Shown in pieces: positions 15,132 to 23,251 of a DNA stretch of 64,000 nt (its first letter is position 1; every line of letters starts with the position of its first letter). Source of the stretch: Clostridia bacterium (GTDB lineage: Bacteria > Bacillota > Clostridia > Oscillospirales > CAG-272); NCBI GenBank assembly GCA_017621755.1, contig JAGASL010000026.1, positions 1 to 64,000 on the forward strand, written 5' to 3'. The notes under the pieces are model-generated. The model did no database searches and was not told the DNA's origin. It saw nothing but the letters and a program-made list of their open reading frames with translations. The translations under genes were made by a program, and so were the position numbers.

Positions 15132-16466
15132 TTACTCCTTTACGACCACACAGGTCTTGATGCCGTAATAGGAAAACCGCTCAATGGCGGCGCGGTCGAT
15201 CCGCTCACCACATATCACGATCGGCACGGCAGGCGGGCAACCAACGGTGGCAGCCGCTAAAATGCGCCCCTCGCTTTCCTCTACGGGTATCGTCTCCTGC
15301 GGCATCCACATCACCTCACGCGGTGAAAAAACCTTCTCCGGGCAGGAAAAGGCAGGTGCCGCCTCGGTTATCGGCGCACGGCGCGGGACGGCCAACAAGG
15401 CCTCGCGCAAGCGGTGCAGCACGCCGGTGCCCAGCATGGGCGTCAGCATCAGCACCACGTGATCGGGATCTGCAAACTCACATATCATATCACTGGCCTC
15501 TAAGCAGGCGGCCAGCTCCTTGCCCGTATAGCCATAATCCTTGGGGCATAGGGTGATCTTCAAGGGCTCATCCCCCATCACACGGTAGCCATGGGCCACT
15601 AGTGCCTCACGTAGTGCATCTACCGCCGGCAAAAAGGAAGCAAGCCGTGCCGGATAGGTCTCCAGCAGCTGATTGGCCGCATCCAGCGATTGCAGGATCA
15701 GATATGAGGGGCTGGTAGAGCCGAACATAGCAAGCGCGTTTTTTGCTTCGGCGGCAAGCATGCCGTCAGCCTCGTGCGAGACGTGCAGATAAGCGCCGCC
15801 GGTTAATACCGAAAGCGTTTTGTGCGCGGAATCGCAGCACATATCCGCCCCCATGTCGATCGGGTGGCGTGATTGCGGTAAAAACTTCAGATACGCGCCG
15901 TGGGCGTTATCTACCAGCAGCAGCACGCCGTGGCGGTGGCAAACGGCAGCAATGGCGGCAACATCTACCATGTTGCCCAAATAATCCGGGCTTGTTACGT
16001 AAACAGCACACGGCTTTTGGGGGCGAGAAAGAAGCTGCTCGATATTATCTGCAGAAATTGGGCAGGACATGTAGGAGCCTTCCGTTTCCGGATAGAGCCA
16101 CTCCACCTGACAATCGCATAGCTCTACGGCAGACAGAAAGGATTTATGCGCGTTTCTGCCAGCAGCGATAACCGGCTGGCGACCTTGAACACGCGCCAAC
16201 CTGGCCGACAGATAGACCATGGCGCGAATGCATTGCGAAGAGCCCTCTGTCGAGTAGTAGGTATGGGCACCAAAGAGGAAGGAGGCGTTTTCCTCACTCT
16301 CACGAATGATACCGCTCGCCTCGTACAAACTATCTGCCCCTTTGATCTCCGTGATATCCAGGGCTTCCGGTCCCAGGTTCCCTACCCCCTTGTGGCCGGG
16401 CATATGCAGACGCAGCGTATTGCGCGCCATATATTGTCGAACAAAGTAACAGATCGGGGTATTCAT
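15132..16466 (-). CDS. Orn/Lys/Arg decarboxylase-family PLP enzyme
   Basis: A 444-residue fold-type I PLP enzyme. The N-terminus RLHMPGHKG is the family signature; DNAHGAYL (D186, H189) and the PLP-binding lysine K216 in DSAHKTLSVLTGGA follow. The C-terminal domain includes CPPAVPIVICGERID, the usual ending of the short, biosynthetic-arginine-decarboxylase-like Gram-positive subfamily (SpeA/Cad type). It would decarboxylate a basic amino acid to a polyamine precursor, though the exact substrate cannot be read off. The ATG at 16466 overlaps the stop of the SCIFF maturase gene (ATGA). Confidence 0.88.
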   Translation of the reverse strand: MNTPICYFVRQYMARNTLRLHMPGHKGVGNLGPEALDITEIKGADSLYEASGIIRESEENASFLFGAHTYYSTEGSSQCIRAMVYLSARLARVQGRQPVIAAGRNAHKSFLSAVELCDCQVEWLYPETEGSYMSCPISADNIEQLLSRPQKPCAVYVTSPDYLGNMVDVAAIAAVCHRHGVLLLVDNAHGAYLKFLPQSRHPIDMGADMCCDSAHKTLSVLTGGAYLHVSHEADGMLAAEAKNALAMFGSTSPSYLILQSLDAANQLLETYPARLASFLPAVDALREALVAHGYRVMGDEPLKITLCPKDYGYTGKELAACLEASDMICEFADPDHVVLMLTPMLGTGVLHRLREALLAVPRRAPITEAAPAFSCPEKVFSPREVMWMPQETIPVEESEGRILAAATVGCPPAVPIVICGERIDRAAIERFSYYGIKTCVVVKE

Positions 16467-17845
16467 GCATCCCCCAGCGCACGCGCAATGGCCACCATAA
16501 TAGCGCATTCCATCCGCTTGCGGAACAGCTTACAGCCGTATTCATAGATGCCACGCACGGAGCCGGTGGCGTGATAGGCATTAGCCGCGCAGCCACCAGA
16601 GCAATAAAGTCTTGCCCAGCAATCGCGGCATTCCCGACGAGCATACACGTTGCAATCAAAGAAGGCGCGCTGCACCTCGGTGTTATCTACCCCGTTCCAC
16701 ACGTCGCCCAGGCGGAATTTTTCATCACCTACAAACTGGTGGCAGGGGTAAAGATCACCCCAGGGGGTAACCGCCATATACTCGGTACCCGAGCCGCAGC
16801 CAGAGATACGCTTATAGATACAGGGGCCACCCGTCAGATCGATCATGTAATGGTAGAATGTAAAGGGCTTACCCTCCCGATCACGCTTGAGCATCAGCGC
16901 GGCCAGCTGCTCATACTGCTCCATCACGATAGGCAGATCCTCTTCTGTCAGTTCAGAGGGATCGCCCTTCGCGCAAACAACCGGCTCCATACTCAGTTCG
17001 GTAAAGCCCAGATCCAGCATCTGCTGAATATCCTTCAAAAAATCGGGGTTGGCATGGGTAAAGGTGCCACGCATATAATAGTTCTTTCCCTCGCGTGCCT
17101 CTACCAGCTTTTGGAACTGGGGCACAATGGTCTCCCAGCTGCCCTTGCCGGCATAGTCAACGCGGAAGCGATCGTGGATCTCCTTGCGACCATCTAAGCT
17201 AAGCACCACATTGCTCATTTCGCGGTTGGCAAAATCGATCACGTCGTCATCGATCAGCATGCCGTTGGTGGTCAGCGTAAAGCGGAAGTTTTTGCCCGCC
17301 TCTTTTTCAATGCTACGTGCATAAGCTACCAGACGCTTTACCACGTCAAAATTCATCAGCGGCTCGCCACCAAAGAAGTCAACCTCTAAATTATGGCGGC
17401 TGCCTGAGTTTTTCACCAAAAAATCAAGTGCCTGCTTGCCGACCTCGTAGCTCATAACAGCGCGGTCACCATGATATTTGCCCTGGCTAGCAAAGCAGTA
17501 GCTGCAGTTCAGGTTGCAGGTGTGCGCCACGTGTAGGCAGAGCGCCTTGACCACGCCGGCGGTCTTTTCCTTCAGCTTACCGGCCATTGGCTCAAAATTA
17601 TCAGGTGCAAAAAGCTTGCCGCTTTCCTTTAGCGAGACGATCTGGTCATAGCAAGAGGCAAGATCCTCTTCCGTTACACCCTCACACCCTGCGTATTTTT
17701 CCAGCATGGCGGCAAGAATAGACTCACGGCTCTCCTGCTCAAACAGGGCGATCATATCATAGGCGATATCGTCTACTGCGTGAACAGCGCCGGAGCAAAC
17801 GTCAAGCACGATGTTGTAGCCACCAAGCTTATACTGATGTATCAT
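16463..17845 (-). CDS. SCIFF-peptide radical SAM maturase (thioether cross-linking)
   Basis: A 460-residue radical SAM/SPASM enzyme that installs a Cys-to-Thr thioether in the SCIFF peptide. The N-terminal ~95 residues form the peptide-recognition region (the start IHQYKLGGYNIVLDVCSG is characteristic). The radical SAM cluster is C110-x3-C114-x2-C117 (CNLNCSYC), followed by DFFGGEPLMN. The SPASM part has CGSGTEYMAV, DLYPCHQF and CRDCWARLYCSGGC and should bind two auxiliary 4Fe-4S clusters. The characterised homologue is CteB of Clostridium thermocellum. The gene follows the peptide gene after a 69-base gap containing a terminator-like hairpin, and has GAGGAG upstream. Confidence 0.95.
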   Translation of the reverse strand: MIHQYKLGGYNIVLDVCSGAVHAVDDIAYDMIALFEQESRESILAAMLEKYAGCEGVTEEDLASCYDQIVSLKESGKLFAPDNFEPMAGKLKEKTAGVVKALCLHVAHTCNLNCSYCFASQGKYHGDRAVMSYEVGKQALDFLVKNSGSRHNLEVDFFGGEPLMNFDVVKRLVAYARSIEKEAGKNFRFTLTTNGMLIDDDVIDFANREMSNVVLSLDGRKEIHDRFRVDYAGKGSWETIVPQFQKLVEAREGKNYYMRGTFTHANPDFLKDIQQMLDLGFTELSMEPVVCAKGDPSELTEEDLPIVMEQYEQLAALMLKRDREGKPFTFYHYMIDLTGGPCIYKRISGCGSGTEYMAVTPWGDLYPCHQFVGDEKFRLGDVWNGVDNTEVQRAFFDCNVYARRECRDCWARLYCSGGCAANAYHATGSVRGIYEYGCKLFRKRMECAIMVAIARALGDA

Positions 17846-17877
17846 CTATTTCTCCTCACGTATTGAAAAATGAATTG

Positions 17878-17899
17878 AAAAAGCCGCCGAAACGGCGGC
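17878..17899 (-). terminator. Intra-operon terminator between SCIFF peptide and maturase
   Basis: On the minus strand GCCGCCG-TTT-CGGCGGC followed directly by T5 (17878-17882). A strong Rho-independent form placed right after the peptide gene, expected to make the peptide mRNA far more abundant than the maturase mRNA. Confidence 0.8.
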
Positions 17900-17914
17900 A
17901 TTTCAATGCAGCAA

Positions 17915-18067
17915 TTACTTGCTCTCTTTGGTGCTCTCGCACTGCTGATTGGCGATACCGCAGCTGGTCTTGCATGCAGACTGGCAAGAGGTCTGGCACT
18001 CGCCGCAGCCGCCGTTCTTTGCGCTCTCGCACAGGTTGCGGGTCTCAATCGTCTTAATGTGTTCCAT
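17915..18067 (-). CDS. SCIFF ribosomally synthesised peptide precursor
   Basis: A 50-residue precursor (six cysteines in forty-five residues family). The leader EHIKTIETRNL and core CGECQTSCQSACKTSC match the family closely. The six family cysteines are C21, C24, C28, C32, C36 and C43; this copy also has a seventh, C13. In the characterised peptide the thioether joins C32 to T37, but residue 37 here is glycine (codon GGT). The ATG has GGGAGG upstream and a strong promoter. The processed product and its role are unknown in any organism as far as I know. The maturase gene follows. Confidence 0.95.
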   Translation of the reverse strand: MEHIKTIETRNLCESAKNGGCGECQTSCQSACKTSCGIANQQCESTKESK

Positions 18068-18101
18068 GATCGTAACCTCCCGGTTAAAAGTTGATAGATT
18101 G

Positions 18102-18130
18102 ATTATAGCACAATTTGCCCCGCAAGTCAA
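18102..18130 (-). promoter_or_regulatory. Strong promoter of SCIFF operon
   Basis: On the minus strand TTGACT (18125-18130), 17-base spacer, TATAAT (18102-18107), 35 bases before the SCIFF ATG. Confidence 0.85.
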
Positions 18131-18171
18131 TAGCACGGAGAAAATTAAGTGATTTTTTTGCGCAAAATACA

Positions 18172-18203
18172 AAAGTAACAGCCCGAATGATAGAAAGTAA
18201 CAG
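18172..18203. repeat. Direct repeat AAAGTAACAG x2, candidate operator
   Basis: AAAGTAACAG at 18172-18181 and again at 18194-18203, a 22-base period (about two helical turns), between the SCIFF promoter and the XRE regulator gene. The next -10-like element is TATGAT at 18235-18240. A plausible binding site for the neighbouring XRE regulator. Confidence 0.45.
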
Positions 18204-18266
18204 TCAAGGCATGGATTTTTCGCCCCCGGTATGCTATGATGGTACTACCAAAACAAGGAGGCTGGC

Positions 18267-19022
18267 ATGGAATTTAAGGATCGCCTAAAGGCACTACGAA
18301 AGGAAAAGGGGATATCACAGCAAGCGCTGGCTAGCAGCATTTTTGTCAGCCGCAGCGCCGTGGCAAAATGGGAAAACGGCTTAGGTATTCCGGGGCGTGT
18401 CTCCTACGAGGCACTGCTTGCCTATTTTGAAGTAACCGAGGAGCGTTTTCCGCTAAACGAAGAGGTCGAGCAGCTGTCTGTCGAAAGAAACCGTCGTGCA
18501 CGCCTGATCAAAGGGGCTGTTTTTGGGATCTGCTTTGCTATATTGTCCCTTTTTCCGCTCTGGCTTGTCTTTGCTGTTACGCACGGCTACGGCTTCACCC
18601 CCGAGGCGGCTGCCGGTGAGTATTGGGCAGACGAAGCCTACATCGACACGCCGGAATACCGCTTTTATTACGATACCTATGTAGACGAGGACGGAGAAGC
18701 GCTACCAATGATCTACGGCTTTTGCGCGGTAAAAAAGCTACCGCTTGGTTATCAGAGGCTGAACATTGCTGAATTCAAGCGAATTGCCAGCACACGAGAC
18801 GGAAAGGACGAAAAGCTATATTCCTTTCCCGGAAAAACAAGCTATTACAGCTTTTTTGTGCAAACGATGGTCGCCTACCCCAACGAGGGGCTGCGCCTAC
18901 AGATCATTAACGAGCTTTGCATCCATGGCAAAAGTTATCCCGTACTATACAACTGCTACTTAGAAACCGATTTTGAGATCCGTGAGTTTTATCTGAAAGA
19001 CGCATTGTATACCGTATCGTAA
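18267..19022 (+). CDS. XRE regulator with single transmembrane helix and extracytoplasmic domain
   Basis: 251 residues. Residues 5-58 are an XRE helix-turn-helix (RLKALRKEKGISQQALASSIFVSRSAVAKWENG). A single hydrophobic helix at about residues 83-104 is followed by a ~145-residue soluble domain with many aromatic residues (YRFYYDTYVDEDGE) that I do not recognise. The topology suggests a membrane-anchored one-component regulator whose outer domain senses a signal. AAGGAGG precedes the ATG. It lies divergent to the SCIFF operon and upstream of the hydrolase-acyltransferase pair; either could be its target. Confidence 0.8.
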   Translation: MEFKDRLKALRKEKGISQQALASSIFVSRSAVAKWENGLGIPGRVSYEALLAYFEVTEERFPLNEEVEQLSVERNRRARLIKGAVFGICFAILSLFPLWLVFAVTHGYGFTPEAAAGEYWADEAYIDTPEYRFYYDTYVDEDGEALPMIYGFCAVKKLPLGYQRLNIAEFKRIASTRDGKDEKLYSFPGKTSYYSFFVQTMVAYPNEGLRLQIINELCIHGKSYPVLYNCYLETDFEIREFYLKDALYTVS

Positions 19023-19039
19023 ACCAGCTGTCATACATA

Positions 19040-19068
19040 TTGTTTTTCATGAAAAATTGTGGTATAAT
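19040..19068 (+). promoter_or_regulatory. Promoter of hydrolase-acyltransferase operon
   Basis: TTGTTT (19040-19045), 17-base spacer, perfect TATAAT (19063-19068), 29 bases before the ATG at 19098. Confidence 0.7.
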
Positions 19069-19097
19069 ATAACAAAAAACTCGCAAAAGGAAAGTCG

Positions 19098-21323
19098 ATG
19101 AAGCCTGGAAGAAATTTTTTACGCTCACAGCTTTCGCTCTTGAAGCCCTTTATCGCAGGCTGCTCGCTGACCACGGCACGCCGTGGGCAAGAGGCAATCG
19201 GTCGCCTGATGACGGCGCCACACAAGAGCGCGGTCGCGCAAGAGGAATTTACGCTTGGTGCCTTTTCCTGTGTCTGGCTTAAGCCGCGGGACGAGGTATC
19301 AAACGGTGTTATCTTATATTTACACGGTGGCGGCTTTACCTCCGGCAGCCTTCATTACGCCAAGGGCTTTGGCTCGATGCTGGCGGCCAAGTGCGGCATT
19401 CGCGTGCTGTGCGCTGCCTATCGCCTGGCGCCAGAAAACCCCTTTCCGGCCGCGCTTGACGATTCGCTGGATGCCTATGGGCATCTGCTTTCGGCCGGGT
19501 ATGCCCCTTCGCAGATCATTCTGTGCGGCGAAAGCGCCGGCGGCGGGCTTTGCTATTCCCTTTGCCTGCGCCTGAAGGAAAAGGGGTGGACACTGCCTGC
19601 CGGCATCATTGCCATCTCCCCCTGGACAGACCTGACCGCCAGTGGCGAATCCTATGCCGTGAATGAAAAGGCCGACCCCTCGATGACCAAGGAGCGGCTG
19701 AAATACTACGCCGATTGCTATGTCTACGGCGGCACGCAAGCGGGCAAGAATTGGTACCCCTGCACCAACCCAAGCGCAGAGGAAGATCGATCTGCCAAGA
19801 AAAATCCTATGATTTCCCCGCTTTTCGGTGAGCTTGACCGGTTGCCGCCCTCGCTGATCTTTGTGGGGGGAGACGAGATCATGCTGGACGATGCCGTGCT
19901 GATGCACGAGCGGCTGCTGGCCGCCGGATGCCAAAGCGAGCTGTACGTTGCCCCCGGCATGTGGCACGGCTACGTGCTATACGATCTCAAAGAGTACGCC
20001 AAGGATTTTTCACGCATCCGCAAATTTATCAAGGCGCAGGTCCCCCACCAGAAAAAGCTGCGCTGGATGATGTTGGATAATGCCGCCAAGATCTTCCCCG
20101 CCGCGCGGCGGCGCAACTGGAGCAACGTATTCCGCCTTTCGGCCACGATGGACGAGGCCGTTGACCTGGATATGCTACGCACGGCGCTGGACGTGACCGT
20201 GCGGCGCTTCCCCTCTATCGCCGTGCGCCTGCGGCGCGGGCTGTTTTGGTATTATTTAGAAGAGATTCCCGCCGCGCCGGAGATCATGGAGGAAAAGCCA
20301 TACCCCTTAGCACGCATGCCCTTTGACGATATTCGGCAATGCGCCTTCCGCGTGATCGTGTATGATAGGCGCATCGCGGTTGAATTTTTCCACGCCTTGA
20401 CCGATGGCAACGGTGGCTTGATCTTTCTAAAAACGCTGATCGCCGAATATCTGTATCAAAAATACGGAACAAAAACCCCGGCAGGTGACGGTATTCTTGA
20501 CCGCCTTGAAGAGCCGGACGAGGAAGAGCTTGAGGATTGCTTCCCCAAATACGCCGGGCCGCACGCCGTTTCCCGCGCCGATACCACCGCCTTCCGCATT
20601 ACCGGCGAACGAGAGGTGGATGGCTTTAAGACCAACACGACCTTTATCTTAGATGCCACCGCCGTAGCAGCGAAAGCGAAAGCGCGCGGTGTAACGGTCA
20701 CCGCCTATCTTACGGCGGCCTTGATGCAAGCCACCGATCGTATTCAGCGCCAGCGCGTGCGCAGCGCGCGCCGCTGGCGGCCGGTGAAGGTGCTGATCCC
20801 GGTAAACCTGCGCAAGCTCTTCCCCGCCCGCACGCTGCGTAATTTTGTGCTGTATGCAACCCCGGGCATTGACCCACGCATGGGCAAATACAGTTTTGAT
20901 GAGCTTTGCAGCATCGTGCACCACCAAATGAAGCTGCAGATCACGAAAAAGAATATGGCCGCCATGATCGCCACCAACGTCAATAGTGAGCGCAGCCTGT
21001 TTTTGAGAGCCATGCCACTGTTTTTGAAGGATTTTGTGATGAAGATGATCTTCAACGCCGTTGGTGAAAAGAAATCCTGCTTTAGTTTTTCCAACCTTGG
21101 CGCCGTTAACACACCGCCTGAATTTTCTGCCCACGTAGAGCGGCTGGATTTTGTTTTAGGCGTGCAGGCCTCGGCACCGTATAACGTTTCCCTGATCAGC
21201 TATGCGGGGAAAATGAACCTCAATATCATTCGTAACATCAGCGAGCCGGTGCTGGAGCGCGAGCTCTACCACATTCTGCGCGAGCTGGATATACACCCGG
21301 TGGTAGAGAGTAATATCAGATAA
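19098..21323 (+). CDS. Fusion of HSL-type alpha/beta hydrolase and condensation-like acyltransferase
   Basis: 741 residues in two parts. Residues ~50-310 are a hormone-sensitive-lipase-type esterase: oxyanion motif HGGG (76-79), nucleophile S146 in GESAGG, acid D260 and base H290. Residues ~325-741 resemble the chloramphenicol-acetyltransferase/condensation superfamily, as in alcohol acetyltransferases and WS/DGAT enzymes, with the active motif HALTDG (H432, D436) and a DFV-like downstream region (NFVLYATPGID). One polypeptide could thus hydrolyse and form esters, perhaps acyl transfer on a lipid, alcohol or small molecule. A DUF6320 membrane protein follows within 10 bases. The ATG follows AAAGGAAAG. 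Confidence 0.82.
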   Translation: MKPGRNFLRSQLSLLKPFIAGCSLTTARRGQEAIGRLMTAPHKSAVAQEEFTLGAFSCVWLKPRDEVSNGVILYLHGGGFTSGSLHYAKGFGSMLAAKCGIRVLCAAYRLAPENPFPAALDDSLDAYGHLLSAGYAPSQIILCGESAGGGLCYSLCLRLKEKGWTLPAGIIAISPWTDLTASGESYAVNEKADPSMTKERLKYYADCYVYGGTQAGKNWYPCTNPSAEEDRSAKKNPMISPLFGELDRLPPSLIFVGGDEIMLDDAVLMHERLLAAGCQSELYVAPGMWHGYVLYDLKEYAKDFSRIRKFIKAQVPHQKKLRWMMLDNAAKIFPAARRRNWSNVFRLSATMDEAVDLDMLRTALDVTVRRFPSIAVRLRRGLFWYYLEEIPAAPEIMEEKPYPLARMPFDDIRQCAFRVIVYDRRIAVEFFHALTDGNGGLIFLKTLIAEYLYQKYGTKTPAGDGILDRLEEPDEEELEDCFPKYAGPHAVSRADTTAFRITGEREVDGFKTNTTFILDATAVAAKAKARGVTVTAYLTAALMQATDRIQRQRVRSARRWRPVKVLIPVNLRKLFPARTLRNFVLYATPGIDPRMGKYSFDELCSIVHHQMKLQITKKNMAAMIATNVNSERSLFLRAMPLFLKDFVMKMIFNAVGEKKSCFSFSNLGAVNTPPEFSAHVERLDFVLGVQASAPYNVSLISYAGKMNLNIIRNISEPVLERELYHILRELDIHPVVESNIR

Positions 21324-21333
21324 GGAGATAAAT

Positions 21334-22041
21334 ATGTACTGTATCAAATGTGGCGTAGAGCTCTCACCTGGGCAGGGTGCATGCCCGCTGTGCGGCACCA
21401 GGGTGTACCACCCCGATCTGCCGTTAGAGCAGGCAAAGCCCTGCTACCCGCAAAAGGATTTCCCCTCTGAGGAATTTAACCGCCGTGGTTTGCTGTTTGT
21501 CATCACGATCTTATACGTGCTGCCCTTGTTTTTGCCCGTTATTTTTGAGCTTTTTTGGCACGGGCAGGTCACCTGGTCGGGGTACGTGGCAGGGGCTGTG
21601 CTGCTTTCCTATATCTGCCTGATCCTGCCATATTGGTTCCGCCGCGGCCACCCGGTCATCTTTTTACCGTGTGATACGGCTGCGGTAGCCCTCTATTTAG
21701 CCTATATCAACTTTTCCTTACACGCGCAATGGTATTGGGGATTTGCCCTGCCCATTACGCTTTCGCTAGGCGCCATTGTAGTGGCTGTGGTGGCGCTGCA
21801 CCGCTACGTGCATTGCAAATTCCTGTATATCTACGGCGGCGGTCTGATCCTGCTTGGCGGCTGGACGCTTTTGCTTGAATTTCTGATCCGCCTGACCTTC
21901 GGCGTTTCCTCACCGATCATCTGGTCTGTTTTCTCCTGCGCCTCACTATTCGTGCTAGGGATGCTGCTGATCCTGCTGGAGATCATCAAGCCACTCAAGG
22001 AATCGCTATACAAAATGTTCTTTATTGGCAGAATGCAATAA
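21334..22041 (+). CDS. Zinc-ribbon membrane protein (DUF6320-like)
   Basis: 235 residues. The N-terminus has a zinc-ribbon CxxC...CxxC (CIKCGVELSPG, CPLCGTRVYHP). About six to seven transmembrane segments follow from residue ~50. From memory this layout matches DUF6320, often found directly after hydrolase-acyltransferase genes like the one here; the pair presumably acts at the membrane. GGAGATA precedes the ATG, 10 bases after the upstream stop, so the two are co-transcribed. Function unknown. Confidence 0.75.
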   Translation: MYCIKCGVELSPGQGACPLCGTRVYHPDLPLEQAKPCYPQKDFPSEEFNRRGLLFVITILYVLPLFLPVIFELFWHGQVTWSGYVAGAVLLSYICLILPYWFRRGHPVIFLPCDTAAVALYLAYINFSLHAQWYWGFALPITLSLGAIVVAVVALHRYVHCKFLYIYGGGLILLGGWTLLLEFLIRLTFGVSSPIIWSVFSCASLFVLGMLLILLEIIKPLKESLYKMFFIGRMQ

Positions 22042-22074
22042 GAAAAACGGCTCAAATGAGCCGTTTTTCTTATT
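22037..22074. terminator. Bidirectional terminator between DUF6320 gene and nagA
   Basis: A perfect 17-base-pair stem (22037-22053 with 22058-22074), AAAT loop, with A/T-rich bases of the stem serving as T-tract in both directions. The ends of both convergent genes lie inside it. Confidence 0.92.
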
Positions 22075-23251
22075 GCTGAAATTCCCTGCCGCGGACAAAG
22101 ACGCGGCGGACGGTGAGATCGGGGGTGAGGATCACGAGATCGGCATCCTTACCGGGGGCGATGCTGCCCTTTCGGTCATCTGCGCCGACAAGGCGCGCGG
22201 GCGTGAGCGACATGGCGCGCACGGTATCGCACAGCGGAATGCCGTAGCGGCCGTGCACCACGCGCAAAGCGTGATCCATGGTGGCAATGCTACCGGCATA
22301 GGAGCTGCGATCCGGCAGCTTGGCAACGCCCTCCTCAATAATAACGGGCACGCCGTTTTGGCGATCGCCAAGCATGGTGCTTTGCAGATCGGTGCCGGCG
22401 GCACGCATGGCATCGGTGATGAGTGCCAAGCTATTCTTCCCCTTCAAGCGGAAGCCAAGGCGCATCGTTTCTTTGGGGATGTGCTTGCCATCGGCAATCA
22501 GCTCGATGGTGATGCCATCCTCTAAGTAGGCAGCCTCAACGATGCCGCCGTGCACAACCTGGCCGCGCTTATGCTCGGTGGTGGTGGCGCAATACATATG
22601 GGTGACGTGGGTAAAGCCATCCGCATAGGCGGCAAGTGTTTCTTCTGCCGTGGCAACCGAGTGGCCAACCGACAGCAAGATTCCCTGCTCCCTGACCTGC
22701 GCGGCAAAGCGCTGCATGCCGTCAAGCTCCGGCGCGGCATCCCACCGCGCAATGATACCACCGGCGCGGGCGAGGATCTCCCCCACCTCGGCCACGGTAG
22801 GCACGCGGTCACCCTTGGTTGGCTGCGCACCGCGGTTGGCAGAGGCGAAATAGGGCCCCTCTAAATGCAGACCAAGAAAATCGGCGCTGCCGGTTCCCTT
22901 GCGCACCGTTTCGCGGTAGGCATCAAAGCAGGCAAAAAGCTGCTCGTTTGGGCAGGTCATGGTGGTGGGGCAAAGCGAGGTGGTGCCGTGGGCACAATGG
23001 GTCGCGGCCACGGTGCGCATGGCATCAGGCGTGGCATCCATAAAGTCGGCGCCACCGCCACCATGCACGTGAATATCCACAAAGCCGGGCAGCAGATAGT
23101 CGCCGCCAAGAGAAATACGCTCGATATTTTCGGGCAGATCGTTTTCTGGCAGGATCGCCACGATCTTTTCCCCCTCCACGATGACGGCGTGGCCGGTTAC
23201 TTCTTCATGCGGCAGAACAATTATTCCGCCGACAAAGGCCAGCTTTCTCAT
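22070..23251 (-). CDS. nagA: N-acetylglucosamine-6-phosphate deacetylase
   Basis: A 393-residue amidohydrolase that converts GlcNAc-6-P to GlcN-6-P and acetate. It shows the metal-binding HVHGGGGADFMD, the glutamate ligand in GLHLEGPYF, histidine ligands in SVGHS and FTHVTHMY, and catalytic aspartate in ALITDAM, with the NagA C-terminal RLVGADDRKGSIAPGKDADL. Standard length. It overlaps the nagB-like gene by four bases (ATGA), so they are coupled. Confidence 0.95.
   Translation of the reverse strand: MRKLAFVGGIIVLPHEEVTGHAVIVEGEKIVAILPENDLPENIERISLGGDYLLPGFVDIHVHGGGGADFMDATPDAMRTVAATHCAHGTTSLCPTTMTCPNEQLFACFDAYRETVRKGTGSADFLGLHLEGPYFASANRGAQPTKGDRVPTVAEVGEILARAGGIIARWDAAPELDGMQRFAAQVREQGILLSVGHSVATAEETLAAYADGFTHVTHMYCATTTEHKRGQVVHGGIVEAAYLEDGITIELIADGKHIPKETMRLGFRLKGKNSLALITDAMRAAGTDLQSTMLGDRQNGVPVIIEEGVAKLPDRSSYAGSIATMDHALRVVHGRYGIPLCDTVRAMSLTPARLVGADDRKGSIAPGKDADLVILTPDLTVRRVFVRGREFQQ

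Noticed and set aside
19320..19967. Minus-strand frame of 215 codons inside the hydrolase-acyltransferase gene
   Set aside because: Antisense shadow; the plus-strand frame has complete catalytic motifs.
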